DNA of 64,000 nt from Lentibacillus persicus. GTDB taxonomy: Bacteria; Bacillota; Bacilli; Bacillales; Amphibacillaceae. Below, piece after piece: positions 54,758 to 62,738 of the stretch. Position 1 is the stretch's first letter. Each line of letters begins with the position of its first letter. The notes beneath the pieces were generated by a model. The model saw only the letters and a list, made by a program, of their open reading frames with translations, did no database searches and was not told the origin of the DNA. Location of the stretch: NCBI RefSeq assembly GCF_900112705.1, contig NZ_FOMR01000003.1, forward strand, positions 62,001-126,000, given 5' to 3'. Made by a program: the position numbers and the translations under genes.

Positions 54758-54840
54758 GCCCCCTTTATATTCTCAGTATAGCATGAAGGCGCATGCGATT
54801 GGTTAGTTAATGTAAAAAGGCAGCGACGGCCGCGGGGATG

Positions 54841-55000
54841 GTCGCTCGGTTTGATACCGTTCTCAACCGATTTGAACCGCCTGTCGCTCGTTTTGACGCC
54901 ACACTCGATCGTTTGCGGGCAGTTGTCGCTCGTATCAGCCTGCTTAACAATCGGTTCAACGCCGCTGTCGCTCGAGTTTTCAGTCCCGCACATTGCACAC
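54841..55000. repeat. Tandem array B, 42-bp (2 x 21) period
   Basis: GTCGCTCG recurs at 54841, 54883, 54925 and 54967, exactly 42 bp apart. Each half unit of 21 bp keeps a weak core (TCGnTT), so the true unit is likely 21 bp. It lies between the thioesterase and a small membrane protein gene. ORFs across it are repeat artefacts. Confidence 0.8.
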
Positions 55001-55002
55001 CT

Positions 55003-55371
55003 TTACTCTTCCGCCTGTTTCATCCGGCGCCACTGAAATGATACCTCCATCACCGCTATCGCCAATGCTGCCCAGAATATTCCCTTATCAAAACCAATCC
55101 CAACTTGAGACTCACCGCCCAGGGCCGTCAGAAGCGCCAGAACACCGACAATATAAATAAGGAAAAATACTTGTGAGCGGAAGACCATTTTTTGGCTTGG
55201 CTTTTGTTTGCGATTCCTGTAGACTGTCATAATAAATAAGCCGAGCATCACTACAATCAGCAGTTCGAGTGGAACAGCCTCGGCGAATGGAATATCGGGA
55301 AAATAGTCATACACGAGCAATATCGTTACACATAGTGCCAGAATTATTTCAATCGGACGAAAAAAGTTCAG
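55003..55371 (-). CDS. Small membrane protein, paralogue of the one at 62362
   Basis: A 122-residue protein with three or four hydrophobic segments. Its core LLTALGGESQVGIGFDKGIFW matches LLTLLGGKSAHGFAVNQGAFW in the protein at 62362, and VTILLVYDYFPDIPF matches LTILLISDFFPNNPIF there. That homology extends past the nearest TTG (55320), so the start is put at a CTG at 55371 with GGAAG 7 nt upstream. Function unknown. The CTG start is inference. Confidence 0.65.
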   Translation of the reverse strand: MNFFRPIEIILALCVTILLVYDYFPDIPFAEAVPLELLIVVMLGLFIMTVYRNRKQKPSQKMVFRSQVFFLIYIVGVLALLTALGGESQVGIGFDKGIFWAALAIAVMEVSFQWRRMKQAEE

Positions 55372-55448
55372 AGCGAATCTTCCTTTCTATAAATCAATCT
55401 GTAAGGGGAACAGGGTGTCTGACATCTGCCCCATCCTGCACACTGTCT

Positions 55449-56522
55449 TTAACGGTTTTCAATACGTTTTGCCAGCCATTTAAAGAAAAACGGCACGAAC
55501 AGCATGATCATCAGCAATCTGAATAGCTGATAACTGGTGACAACCGATACGTCACCACCTATTGCTACCGCTGTCAAACCCATTTCAACCATGCCGCCCG
55601 GTGCTGTGCTTAGCAACGCTGTGGTGAAAGGCAGCTCATATAATTTTGCAAGACCATAGCCAAGCCCTAAACCAAAAAGCACAAGAATAACCACGGTCAC
55701 TACTGTGTAACCCATCGCCTTTTTCCATTCCGGCAAGTCTCTCGGCTGCATTTGCAACCCAATATGCACACCGATAAAAATTTGAGCCAAATCAACAAAA
55801 GCTGTCGGCAGATTTGGTGTCGGATAACCCATAAACGTCATCACAATGGTCAATACCATCGGTCCCAGAAGCAGTGCTGTCGGCACACGCAGTCGAGCGA
55901 AAAGCCATGCAGCTGCCACCATAAGGAGCGGATATAATATGTATGTATACCACGGCATGCCTGACCAGCTGCGAGAACCAGAAGCCATTCCATTCTGAGA
56001 AGCACCCGTCCCCCCATCAAACAGATAAACCGTCACGATCGGCACCACAATAACAATCAACATAACCCGCATGCTCTGTAAAAACATAATTACCGTCGGG
56101 TTCAATCCTTTGATTTCATCCAGAAGCACCATGATTTGCGATAAGCCCCCGGGAATACTGCCTATCATACAGCTCGGCAAATCCAACCCTGTCATTTTTG
56201 AAAAAACCAAGCCCAGTATCAAGCTGAAAGCAACCGTAAAAAACGTGATTGCAATCATCGATGGCACATGATTTCCCATCTCAACCAGCGTTTCCTGTGT
56301 AAATGATGTACCAATCAGATAGCCAAGCAGCACCATCGCTATTTTTCGGAATGTAAAAGGCCAATATAACTCCCGCTGAGTGACAATACGCCATGCCGCA
56401 ATAGCTGTCAGCGAACCAATCAGCCATGGCAGCGGTATATGCACTATTGAAAATAGAGTAACACCAGCCAGTGCTACAAGAAGTGCCTCAATAAACGTGC
56501 GCCACCTGTTCAATACGTTCAT
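55449..56522 (-). CDS. AbrB-family membrane protein (putative transporter)
   Basis: A 357-residue protein with about ten hydrophobic segments, arranged as two similar halves with IHIPLPWLIGSLTA in the first and LRVPTALLLGPMV in the second. GSIPGGLSQIMVL and STAPGGMVEMGLTA are the repeated PGG motifs of this family (PF05145, once called ammonia monooxygenase). Function is not known and is unrelated to the AbrB transcription factor. It is upstream of the small membrane protein with a 77-nt gap. Confidence 0.85.
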   Translation of the reverse strand: MNVLNRWRTFIEALLVALAGVTLFSIVHIPLPWLIGSLTAIAAWRIVTQRELYWPFTFRKIAMVLLGYLIGTSFTQETLVEMGNHVPSMIAITFFTVAFSLILGLVFSKMTGLDLPSCMIGSIPGGLSQIMVLLDEIKGLNPTVIMFLQSMRVMLIVIVVPIVTVYLFDGGTGASQNGMASGSRSWSGMPWYTYILYPLLMVAAAWLFARLRVPTALLLGPMVLTIVMTFMGYPTPNLPTAFVDLAQIFIGVHIGLQMQPRDLPEWKKAMGYTVVTVVILVLFGLGLGYGLAKLYELPFTTALLSTAPGGMVEMGLTAVAIGGDVSVVTSYQLFRLLMIMLFVPFFFKWLAKRIENR

Positions 56523-56738
56523 CTCCTATATATGTACAGTTATATATGTACAGTAAACATCCATCGTAAATTTGACCATTCAATGACATATTATAAAGCA
56601 AAAGACGACATATGTTAAAAACATGCCTTTTAAGGGTAACCCCTTCATTGTCGCCGGCTTATTATGTTTCATTTTTTTAAAAATAGGTATATATAACTGA
56701 TAGACTAAATGTCACTATTTATAAGGAGTCGTTTAAAT

Positions 56739-56864
56739 ATGGATCGATTGTCGGACAAAACGCTATTGGAAGCTTATAACAAGGCTAAAAAATTGCAGCT
56801 TGATGAAAAATTTATTGAATTAATAAAGAAAGAACTGGAAAAACGCGCCATCACCTTTGAGTAA
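56739..56864 (+). CDS. sda: Sda-like sporulation checkpoint inhibitor
   Basis: A 41-residue protein, MDRLSDKTLLEAYNKAKKLQ and on, ending KELEKRAITFE. It aligns without gaps to B. subtilis Sda (RKLSDELLIESY...FIELIENEIKRRS as recalled), a two-helix hairpin that blocks histidine kinase KinA when DNA replication is disturbed. The pattern L-S-D-x-L-L-x-x-Y and the FIELI-x-x-E-x-x-x-R segment fit. AAGGAG lies 10 nt upstream. No DnaA box (TTATCCACA) is visible in the 215 nt before it. An imperfect hairpin follows. Confidence 0.87.
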   Translation: MDRLSDKTLLEAYNKAKKLQLDEKFIELIKKELEKRAITFE

Positions 56865-56875
56865 CCTCAAAAAAA

Positions 56876-56907
56876 AGCCGCTTAATCCTTCTACCCTATA
56901 AGCTGCT
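56876..56907 (+). terminator. Weak terminator after sda
   Basis: AGCCGCTTA pairs with TAAGCTGCT apart from one mismatch; the following CTCTTG has few T residues, so termination strength is doubtful. Confidence 0.4.
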
Positions 56908-56992
56908 CTCTTGAAAACGCTTTCTTAAAAAAGTACATAGGAAGAAAAAGAGAGGCCTTTTCAGTGCAAGCCCCCCTTTATCGGCTCAACGA

Positions 56993-57715
56993 TTAAAATG
57001 GATTCGTCGCCCATTGCAGTGACTGTTTGATAAAGATGCGCGGATGCAACTTTAACTGTGACACCATATATTCAGCTAAATCTTCCGGCTGCATATATTT
57101 CTCCTTGTCATTTTTGTCAGGGTTATCACCGAATATCATTTCCGTTCCCACCATGCTCGGATTGAGCGTTGAAACACGAATATTATGCGGCCGCACTTCC
57201 TGCATAAGCGCTTCGGTCATTCCCTGTACAGCAAATTTGGAAGCACTGTAAGAGGTTGATCCGGCGGTTCCCTTCAACCCGTTGCTTGAGGAGATATTCA
57301 TAATATCACCCTGGTTTTTTTCAATCATTTGCGGCAGCACTGCCCGTGTGACGTGGTATGTGCCAAAAACATTCACTTCCAATGTATGTTTCCAGTCATC
57401 CGGATCGATTTCAAGAAAATCACCATGCAAGCCAATTCCTGCATTATTAAGGAGAATATCAGCGTTCCCCAGTTCACGCTTCAAATAATCGATTGCATTG
57501 TTAACATTGGCCATATCAGCAATGTCGCAAACCACATAACTTGCTTTTACACCTTGTGCTTCAACTTCTTCTTTCACTGTCTTGAGTTTACTTTCAGTTC
57601 TTGCCAAAAGTCCGACATGAACACCTTCACGTGCCAATTCCAATGCAGTTGCCCGGCCAATGCCGCTCCCGGCTCCTGTAATATAAGCAATTTTTCCTTT
57701 AATATCTTGTCCCAT
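56993..57715 (-). CDS. Short-chain dehydrogenase (FabG-like)
   Basis: A 240-residue classical SDR. It has TGAGSGIGRATALELA at the NADP site, NNAGIGLHGDF, the catalytic Ser in NISSSNGLKG and YSASKFA with the catalytic Tyr and Lys. Members of this subgroup are often named 3-ketoacyl-ACP reductase but their substrates are not settled. It is a single gene with a strong ribosome site. Confidence 0.88.
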   Translation of the reverse strand: MGQDIKGKIAYITGAGSGIGRATALELAREGVHVGLLARTESKLKTVKEEVEAQGVKASYVVCDIADMANVNNAIDYLKRELGNADILLNNAGIGLHGDFLEIDPDDWKHTLEVNVFGTYHVTRAVLPQMIEKNQGDIMNISSSNGLKGTAGSTSYSASKFAVQGMTEALMQEVRPHNIRVSTLNPSMVGTEMIFGDNPDKNDKEKYMQPEDLAEYMVSQLKLHPRIFIKQSLQWATNPF

Positions 57716-57885
57716 TCAGTTTCATCCTTTCGTATAAAGTCGTTGTAATCATTGTACGTTTTGGCAATCGCATATTCCAGTAAAAAATTTTTGGTTTCCG
57801 TGCCCCCTTTTTGAATTTCATTTCGATTATAGATATAAGGAAGTCTTTTTAAAGGACGAAACTAAAATTTTCAGGGGGAAGAATT

Positions 57886-58399
57886 ATGAACTATATTAAA
57901 CAGATCAACGCATTTTACAATCAGATTGAATTAAATCCGCTGTCGGCATCAGCAGTAGCCCTTTGGCACACCTTGGTACATATTAATAACAAGACTGGAT
58001 GGAAAGATACCTTTACCGTTGCAGGAATGGTTCTGCGCATTAAGTCAGGTCTTAAAGAAAGTGCGTTCAAGCGTGCCCGTGATGAACTGAAAACTAAAGG
58101 CTATATGACATGGACATCGAATGGCAGCAACAAAGCGCCAAGCTACCACATTGTCTGCCTGTCGACCGCGGTGGAACGATTTATGGGCGAGTCAGCAACC
58201 TAGTCCGGAAACAGAGGGCAGCAGCCTTACAGATTGCACTCCGGACCACAACGCGGACGGTATGACGGACAGCGAACACAGTACAGACCATAAGGCGGAC
58301 GATACAAACGATCACCTTACAGACCTCAGTGCGGACCACAGTATGGACCACACAACGGACCCATTAGGTGAACCTCTCCACCTAAATCCAAGATTTTGA
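57886..58399 (+). pseudogene. Frameshifted DnaD-like phage replication protein remnant
   Basis: The first 105 residues (MNYIKQINAFYNQIELNPLS, ALWHTLVHINNKTGW, GLKESAFKRARDELKTKGYM) match the winged-helix N-terminus of phage DnaD-like replication proteins. The frame stops at 58203. Another frame continues with a Ser/Thr/Asp/His-rich linker (TDHKADDTNDHLTDLSADHS), typical of this protein, up to 58399. The C-terminal DnaD domain is missing and the IS right end begins at the break. GGGGGAAG precedes the ATG. It is a prophage trace. Confidence 0.75.
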
Positions 58400-58518
58400 T
58401 GGAGCTTCCCAATTCATGGACGATAGCTTTGTTCTAAAGAACCGAATCTTACATCATCTCCAAGGGCTTTGTTTATACTGATCGGACAGGACCTTGCCCT
58501 ACAGTTGGAACAATCTAT
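58376..58518 (-). ncRNA. Candidate omega/reRNA and right end of the TnpB element
   Basis: TnpB proteins use a guide RNA made from the tnpB 3' end and the element right end. Here the 140 nt after the tnpB stop lead to a terminal hairpin CTCCA/TGGAG with inner AAATC/GATTT (58376-58404). Sequence just outside (AGGTTCACC and on, minus strand) would be the guide. This is by analogy with ISDra2; no transcript is shown. Confidence 0.45.
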
Positions 58519-59685
58519 TTATGCAGTTGGACTCAGATTAAAAAGAGCCAGTCCAGCTGCTTCAATATTGATGGCCGCATTATGGTCGCGGTCCAAAATG
58601 GTCCCGCATGACTTGCATATGTGTGTTCTGATGGACAGAGATTTTCTCACACGCGCCTTACAGCCGGAACAGTCCTGACTGGTATAATGCGGTTTAATTC
58701 TTACGAGCTTGCCACCATTATTGTGACACTTGTAGTCGAGCATATTGCCAAAAGCACCCCAGCCTGCGTCATGAATCGACTTTGCCAAATGACGATTTTT
58801 CACCATATTTCGGATCATCAGGTCTTCTGCAAAAACAAATTTATAAGTTTTCGAAAGACGGTAGCTTAGCTTATGGAGAAAGTCACGACGCTGATTTGCA
58901 ACTTTTATGTGCAGCTGCTGCACTTTTTGACATTGTTTCTTCCAGTTATTTGAGCCTTTTCTCATGCGGGAGAGTTTCTTTTGTGCTCGCTTCAATTTCC
59001 TTTCTGCTTTTAAGAGGAACGTTGGATTTTCGATTGTCGTCCCATCGGATAGGACGGCAAACTTTTGAATACCCACATCAATGCCTGTTGATTGTACAGG
59101 GAACGCAACCGTTTCGTTTACGTGTCTTTCAACACTGAATATCGCAAACCAACGGCTGCCCTGACGTTTGATGGTGACTTGTTTCACTTTGCCTTCCAAT
59201 GGACGATGAAAGTTGACATACACTGCGCCGAGCTTTGAAATAAGAAGATAATTATGCTCGTCTAACGAAGCAGCGTAACGCACATCACGTCGTTTGACTT
59301 CACCGGTTGTCTTGTTTTTTACCTGCCGTTTTGCCATTCCAAATTGTGTGAATGTCAGTGAGTTATAATCCTTGTGTTTTTTGAGTTTCGGATAACGTGC
59401 ACGCCCTTCAAAAAAGTTCTTGTAGGCGCGTTCCAGGCGGAAGAATACCTCCTGCAGAGGCTGTGACGGTATCGTTTTAAGAAGCGGGGTCTTTTGTTTA
59501 TCCGCTTTTTGCTGCTTTTGTAATTGCGTTCGGGGCAGCCCCATCTTGTTCTTTTGGTAAAAACGCTGTTTATCCAAAAGAGCGGAATTGTACTGCTGGC
59601 GACAAATCGATAGCCAACTAGCCAATAGTTGCATCTGTTCTTCGTTTGGAAACATTTCATATTTATAATTCATGCGCACCAGCAT
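58519..59685 (-). CDS. tnpB: RNA-guided nuclease TnpB
   Basis: A 388-residue TnpB, full length. The RuvC-like residues are present: Asp203 (STGIDVGIQKFA), Glu287 (FAEDLMIRNM) and Asp365/367 (LDRDHNAAINI). A zinc ribbon is formed by Cys339, Cys342, Cys357 and Cys360. An N-terminal helix-turn-helix precedes. Nothing suggests inactivation. In the IS200/IS605 family TnpB cuts DNA at sites matching its reRNA and helps keep the element. Since tnpA is absent it needs one elsewhere to move. Confidence 0.92.
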   Translation of the reverse strand: MLVRMNYKYEMFPNEEQMQLLASWLSICRQQYNSALLDKQRFYQKNKMGLPRTQLQKQQKADKQKTPLLKTIPSQPLQEVFFRLERAYKNFFEGRARYPKLKKHKDYNSLTFTQFGMAKRQVKNKTTGEVKRRDVRYAASLDEHNYLLISKLGAVYVNFHRPLEGKVKQVTIKRQGSRWFAIFSVERHVNETVAFPVQSTGIDVGIQKFAVLSDGTTIENPTFLLKAERKLKRAQKKLSRMRKGSNNWKKQCQKVQQLHIKVANQRRDFLHKLSYRLSKTYKFVFAEDLMIRNMVKNRHLAKSIHDAGWGAFGNMLDYKCHNNGGKLVRIKPHYTSQDCSGCKARVRKSLSIRTHICKSCGTILDRDHNAAINIEAAGLALFNLSPTA

Positions 59686-59831
59686 GTGTGGTCACCGCCC
59701 GAATTTTTGATATATTCTCATTATACCAAACAGATGTTCCTATGTCTAGAATTTTTAGTTTTTTTATAACAATAAAGCACCGATTCATCCCCCACTAAAT
59801 CACAGATTTTGAAGGGGACTTCTCGGCAAAT

Positions 59832-60014
59832 CTGTTAAATTTTGAACTGATGAAATCAGGGTATGTGCCTATTATTATCAAAAATGATCAACGTCCCCAG
59901 TATATGGAGGCCTTGGATCACTATTCAACAACTCATGACATTGACAGGTTTTCGGAATGAGTTGGAAAAACATTTAAGGATATGCTTAATTTCTACCTTG
60001 ATTTTCTAAAGTAA
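59832..60014 (+). pseudogene. Fic-family protein remnant
   Basis: Translating this stretch gives LLNFELMKSGYVPIIIKNDQ, then MEALDHYSTTHDIDRFSE, an in-frame TGA at 59958-59960, and FKDMLNFYLDFLK before the final TAA. This is the end of a Fic (AMP-transferase) domain just after its HPFxxGNGR motif, which is missing. The upstream part was lost at the IS border. The rest of the 402-nt gap between tnpB and the next gene (59686-60087) holds the IS left end and nothing else recognised. Confidence 0.7.
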
Positions 60015-60087
60015 TGAAAAGACACACTGTGTCACAAGCAATTTCAATGGCTTTCCCATCCCCTGTCCAATAAGCTCATTTGGATTT

Positions 60088-60291
60088 TTATAAAAAGTAA
60101 ATGAGAGCAGAGATACCAAGCGAAACAAGGCCAGTCAATCCAAAATATAGTGCCGGTTTCAGTTTGACGCTTTGTTGCTCGTGTTTTTCGGTATGAAAAG
60201 CCGTTTGTTGCTGCTCTCCGCTCTTCAAACCGCCCATGAAAATATTCGCCATTACAACACATGCGATCCCAACAATCAGAAAAAACGTCAT
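60088..60291 (-). CDS. Small two-span membrane protein
   Basis: A 67-residue protein. Hydrophobic segments are at residues 2-20 (TFFLIVGIACVVMANIFMG) and 47-67 (LYFGLTGLVSLGISALIYFL), joined by a polar, Gln/Glu/Lys-rich loop. GGAGG lies 11 nt before the ATG. No known family recognised. It follows the lipoprotein gene by 32 nt on the same strand. Confidence 0.65.
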   Translation of the reverse strand: MTFFLIVGIACVVMANIFMGGLKSGEQQQTAFHTEKHEQQSVKLKPALYFGLTGLVSLGISALIYFL

Positions 60292-60323
60292 TATGACTGC
60301 TGCCTCCTTTTTTAAACGACGTC

Positions 60324-60704
60324 TTAGCCTTCAACCATTTTGAGGTAAGGTATTTCCTGTCCGTCAACAATGGCGATGTATGCAGGTGTATCAGTTTCAT
60401 ATATAATTGTTCCTACAGGCAACTTGTTGGCCGTTCCATTTTTAAAACGATGCGCCTTATCGGTCTGCCGAGTTATTTCAGCAAACTCATCATCCAGTGT
60501 ATATTCCAGTTCCTGCACCCACTCAACATTCTCAGCATTGGAATAAACCAGGTCACCAATATAAAAAATATCGGCCTCATCATGTTCCAAAAAATCACCT
60601 GGAGTGGGATTGCCAATCGTAGTTGAATTTTCACCGTTGGTACCACAGCCAACTGTCATAAGCGCCACCATAATCACGAAGGCAACTGTTTTTAAGGTTT
60701 TCAT
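60324..60704 (-). CDS. Small secreted lipoprotein
   Basis: A 126-residue protein. Signal MKTLKTVAFVIMVALMTVGCG has a lipobox-like TVGC, so Cys19 is probably lipidated. The rest is acidic (EHDEADIFYIGDLVYSNAEN), ending with IIYETDTPAYIAIVDGQEIPY. The frame extends to 60764, but GGGTGAT before the ATG at 60704 and the lipobox fix the start. The shorter family name is unknown to me. It is divergent from the pentapeptide-repeat gene. Confidence 0.75.
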   Translation of the reverse strand: MKTLKTVAFVIMVALMTVGCGTNGENSTTIGNPTPGDFLEHDEADIFYIGDLVYSNAENVEWVQELEYTLDDEFAEITRQTDKAHRFKNGTANKLPVGTIIYETDTPAYIAIVDGQEIPYLKMVEG

Positions 60705-60762
60705 TTGATCACCCGCTTCGATAAACTGGTTACAACGACAATTATAGAACGGAGGCCACAGC

Positions 60763-61404
60763 ATGAGAAAGCTTAATAGACGTATCCAGAAGCCGGATCT
60801 GCCTGAGCAATTAGACCCTATTAATGTGGATGAGCTAAAGGGGCATTCGTTTTTTGAAATGGGTACTGTTAAAAAAGCAATTGGTCCTGTGCACGCTGAA
60901 GGCGTTAATTTTGAACAGCTTTACTTCAATGACGTCACATTTACGGAAACGGAACTTCCAACTTCTCAGTGGATTGATGTTATTTTTGACAATTGTGATC
61001 TCTCTGGCATACAGCTTAACAGCGCACGGTTCAGCCGAGTGGAATTTCGTAATTGCAAACTTGCCGGTACCGATTTCGACCGTGCGATCATGCACGATGT
61101 CACATTAACGGATTGCCAGGCACCATATGTACTTTGTAACCTGACTGAACTTCGAGATGTACAGTTTGATAATTGTTTGTTAAAGGGAGCTAATTTCATC
61201 GATGGCTGGCAGAACAACTTGCAGCTCGGCACCTCAGATATCGAAGACGTTCAGTTCACCGGCACTTCTTTAGAAAATGTCGACCTCAGCCGCTGCCTAT
61301 TCAACCACATACATATCGACGAACAGAATTTGCGCGGTGCGGTGATCGCCCCTGAACAGGCTGCCGGGTTTATTGAAGTATTTGGTGTGAAGGTGAAGGG
61401 TTAA
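60763..61404 (+). CDS. Pentapeptide-repeat protein
   Basis: A 213-residue protein. Repeats of the A(D/N)LxX type run from about residue 50 to 200, e.g. CDLSGIQLNSARFSRVEFRN, CKLAGTDFDRAIMHDVTLTD and TSLENVDLSRC. Such proteins form a right-handed quadrilateral beta-helix; some shield DNA gyrase, but this one lacks signs for that role. GGAGG lies 7 nt before the ATG. No partner gene evident. Confidence 0.88.
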   Translation: MRKLNRRIQKPDLPEQLDPINVDELKGHSFFEMGTVKKAIGPVHAEGVNFEQLYFNDVTFTETELPTSQWIDVIFDNCDLSGIQLNSARFSRVEFRNCKLAGTDFDRAIMHDVTLTDCQAPYVLCNLTELRDVQFDNCLLKGANFIDGWQNNLQLGTSDIEDVQFTGTSLENVDLSRCLFNHIHIDEQNLRGAVIAPEQAAGFIEVFGVKVKG

Positions 61405-61610
61405 ATGACTATAACGCGAATATTCAATCAGTGGGCGTTTGCTTTCCCTTACTGATTGCAGGAGAACAAAGGCTAAGTTTTCGTGCTTCTTGTTGCAACG
61501 CCTTTTGTGACCTGCATCATGGCCCGAACGAATCGGACATTTACCAGCAGTTGATTCCCACCTAATCTTCATTGTATACGCGAACATTTGAGGTGGCATC
61601 ATACTTCCAG

Positions 61611-62018
61611 TTACATTCGGGATAAGCGTTCAGTATATTTCTCAATGATCGAAGCAATAGCATCGAATGAATATTCATGGTTTACTTCATCTACCGTAAA
61701 GTCTTGTTCTTCCTCTATTTTCATTGTCCATCTATATTGATTTATTTTCAAAAATATGATCAGGGCGGCAAGTGCTGTTCGTTTATTGGCATTGTGGAAA
61801 GCATGATTTTTTGCTAATGACTCAAAGAGGGCAGCTGCTTTTTCATATATAGACAGGTAGGCATCTTGGCCAAACGCAGATTGCATTGGCCGGTTAACCG
61901 CAGAATCAAGCAAACCGGGATCCTTAACACCCAGTTGTTCTCGGGGAGAATATAACTGTATTTGTATCGAGTTTATCATAATCACCTGGTTGGTCGTTAA
62001 ATATTTAATGTTACTCAT
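61611..62018 (-). CDS. doc: Doc-family toxin (Fic fold)
   Basis: A 135-residue death-on-curing protein. The motif HAFHNANKRTAL begins at His72 and has the Doc form HxFx(N/D)xNKR. Doc kinases phosphorylate elongation factor Tu and stop translation. The start overlaps the antitoxin stop by one base. Intact length and motif suggest activity. It is the second Fic-fold gene in the region, but the remnant at 59832 is of a different subgroup. Confidence 0.9.
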   Translation of the reverse strand: MSNIKYLTTNQVIMINSIQIQLYSPREQLGVKDPGLLDSAVNRPMQSAFGQDAYLSIYEKAAALFESLAKNHAFHNANKRTALAALIIFLKINQYRWTMKIEEEQDFTVDEVNHEYSFDAIASIIEKYTERLSRM

Positions 62019-62278
62019 TACCGGTCCACTAACCCTTTAAACGCTTCATCATGCTCCTTAATGACGTCATTCAACGTGTCCATAAATTCCGCGTCGACAC
62101 CTTCAGGAAGTGCTATTCTGTCTTTCTTTTGCAAAAGGATCTTACCATCTTTTACTTCGGCCTGTAACGCATCACCTTGAGCTAATTCGAGTTGTTTGAG
62201 CACTTCGGAAGGCAGTGTGATCCCATAACTATTTCCAACTTTGGTCACTTTTCTCTCAAAATTTTTCAATTGAACCAC
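62018..62278 (-). CDS. AbrB/MazE-type antitoxin
   Basis: An 86-residue protein. The N-terminal SpoVT/AbrB fold is seen in RKVTKVGNSYGITLPSEVLKQL, with a charged C-terminal part (EFMDTLNDVIKEHDEAFKGL) that would wrap the toxin. Doc partners are often Phd-type; an AbrB-type partner is a known variant. A perfect palindrome at 62293-62313 just upstream is its probable operator, so the operon likely represses itself. Confidence 0.9.
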   Translation of the reverse strand: MVQLKNFERKVTKVGNSYGITLPSEVLKQLELAQGDALQAEVKDGKILLQKKDRIALPEGVDAEFMDTLNDVIKEHDEAFKGLVDR

Positions 62279-62292
62279 ATCCTAACTATAAA

Positions 62293-62313
62293 TGTTATAA
62301 CAATTATAACATG
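62293..62313. promoter_or_regulatory. Palindromic operator of the toxin-antitoxin operon
   Basis: ATGTTATAA-CAA-TTATAACAT is a palindrome with 9-bp arms, 15 bp upstream of the antitoxin start; TATAAT inside it can be the -10. Autoregulation through it is inferred. Confidence 0.75.
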
Positions 62314-62361
62314 TGGTTGCTATTTATTAAGCCTATATTGCAATTTACTTCAGCAGGCGAA

Positions 62362-62703
62362 TCAAGTCTCTTTTGCAGCCTTTTCTTTTCGATTTGAAAT
62401 CATATCAATTATAAACAGTAATACAATAATCCAAAAAGCACCTTGGTTCACAGCAAAGCCATGGGCAGACTTCCCGCCCAGTAATGTTAGCACCACCAAT
62501 AACAAAATAAGATATGCCAGTGAAAAAATTTGTTGCAAGTGACTGGTGCTTCTCTCGAGTGACGTTAAAATGCCCAGAGCCACTAATAGTATCCAAAAAA
62601 TATAGTCATTGTTTATATAACCGAATATAGGATTATTCGGAAAGAAGTCTGAAATGAGCAGAATCGTTAATAACAGCAACGATGTCATTTGTAAACGTTT
62701 CAT
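62362..62703 (-). CDS. Small membrane protein, paralogue of the one at 55003
   Basis: A 113-residue protein with about four hydrophobic segments. LLTILLISDFFPNNPIF and LLGGKSAHGFAVNQGAFWII parallel the protein at 55003. Ribosome site and ATG at 62703 are normal. It is followed by the TA operon with an 80-nt gap. Function unknown. Confidence 0.75.
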   Translation of the reverse strand: MKRLQMTSLLLLTILLISDFFPNNPIFGYINNDYIFWILLVALGILTSLERSTSHLQQIFSLAYLILLLVVLTLLGGKSAHGFAVNQGAFWIIVLLFIIDMISNRKEKAAKET

Positions 62704-62738
62704 ATAACTCCTGCCCCTTATTAAAAATGTATCTGGGG

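Larger units (their letters stand above)
58370..59825 (-). mobile_element. IS200/IS605-type element with tnpB only (IS1341 group)
   Basis: It contains tnpB but no tnpA transposase. A right-end hairpin at 58376-58404 and a related hairpin at 59789-59817 (CCCC, AAATC / GATTT, GGGG) lie on either side and share AAATCnnAGATTTTGA, as the paired ends of this family do. The left end is less certain; the second hairpin could come from another copy. It separates a DnaD-like remnant from a Fic remnant, so neighbouring DNA was lost. Exact borders are approximate. Confidence 0.65.

Noticed and set aside
54754-54998. Overlapping ORFs of 79 and 63 codons
   Set aside because: They are translations of tandem array B; both strands and frames stay open because the period is a multiple of three.
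58121-58399. Separate gene of 92 codons
   Set aside because: The Asp/His/Thr-rich stretch is the shifted-frame linker of the DnaD-like protein, not a gene of its own.
60044-60400. ORF of 118 codons on the minus strand
   Set aside because: It overlaps the 67-residue membrane protein gene, which has a ribosome site and clear membrane spans; this frame has a Cys/Trp/Arg-rich shadow composition.
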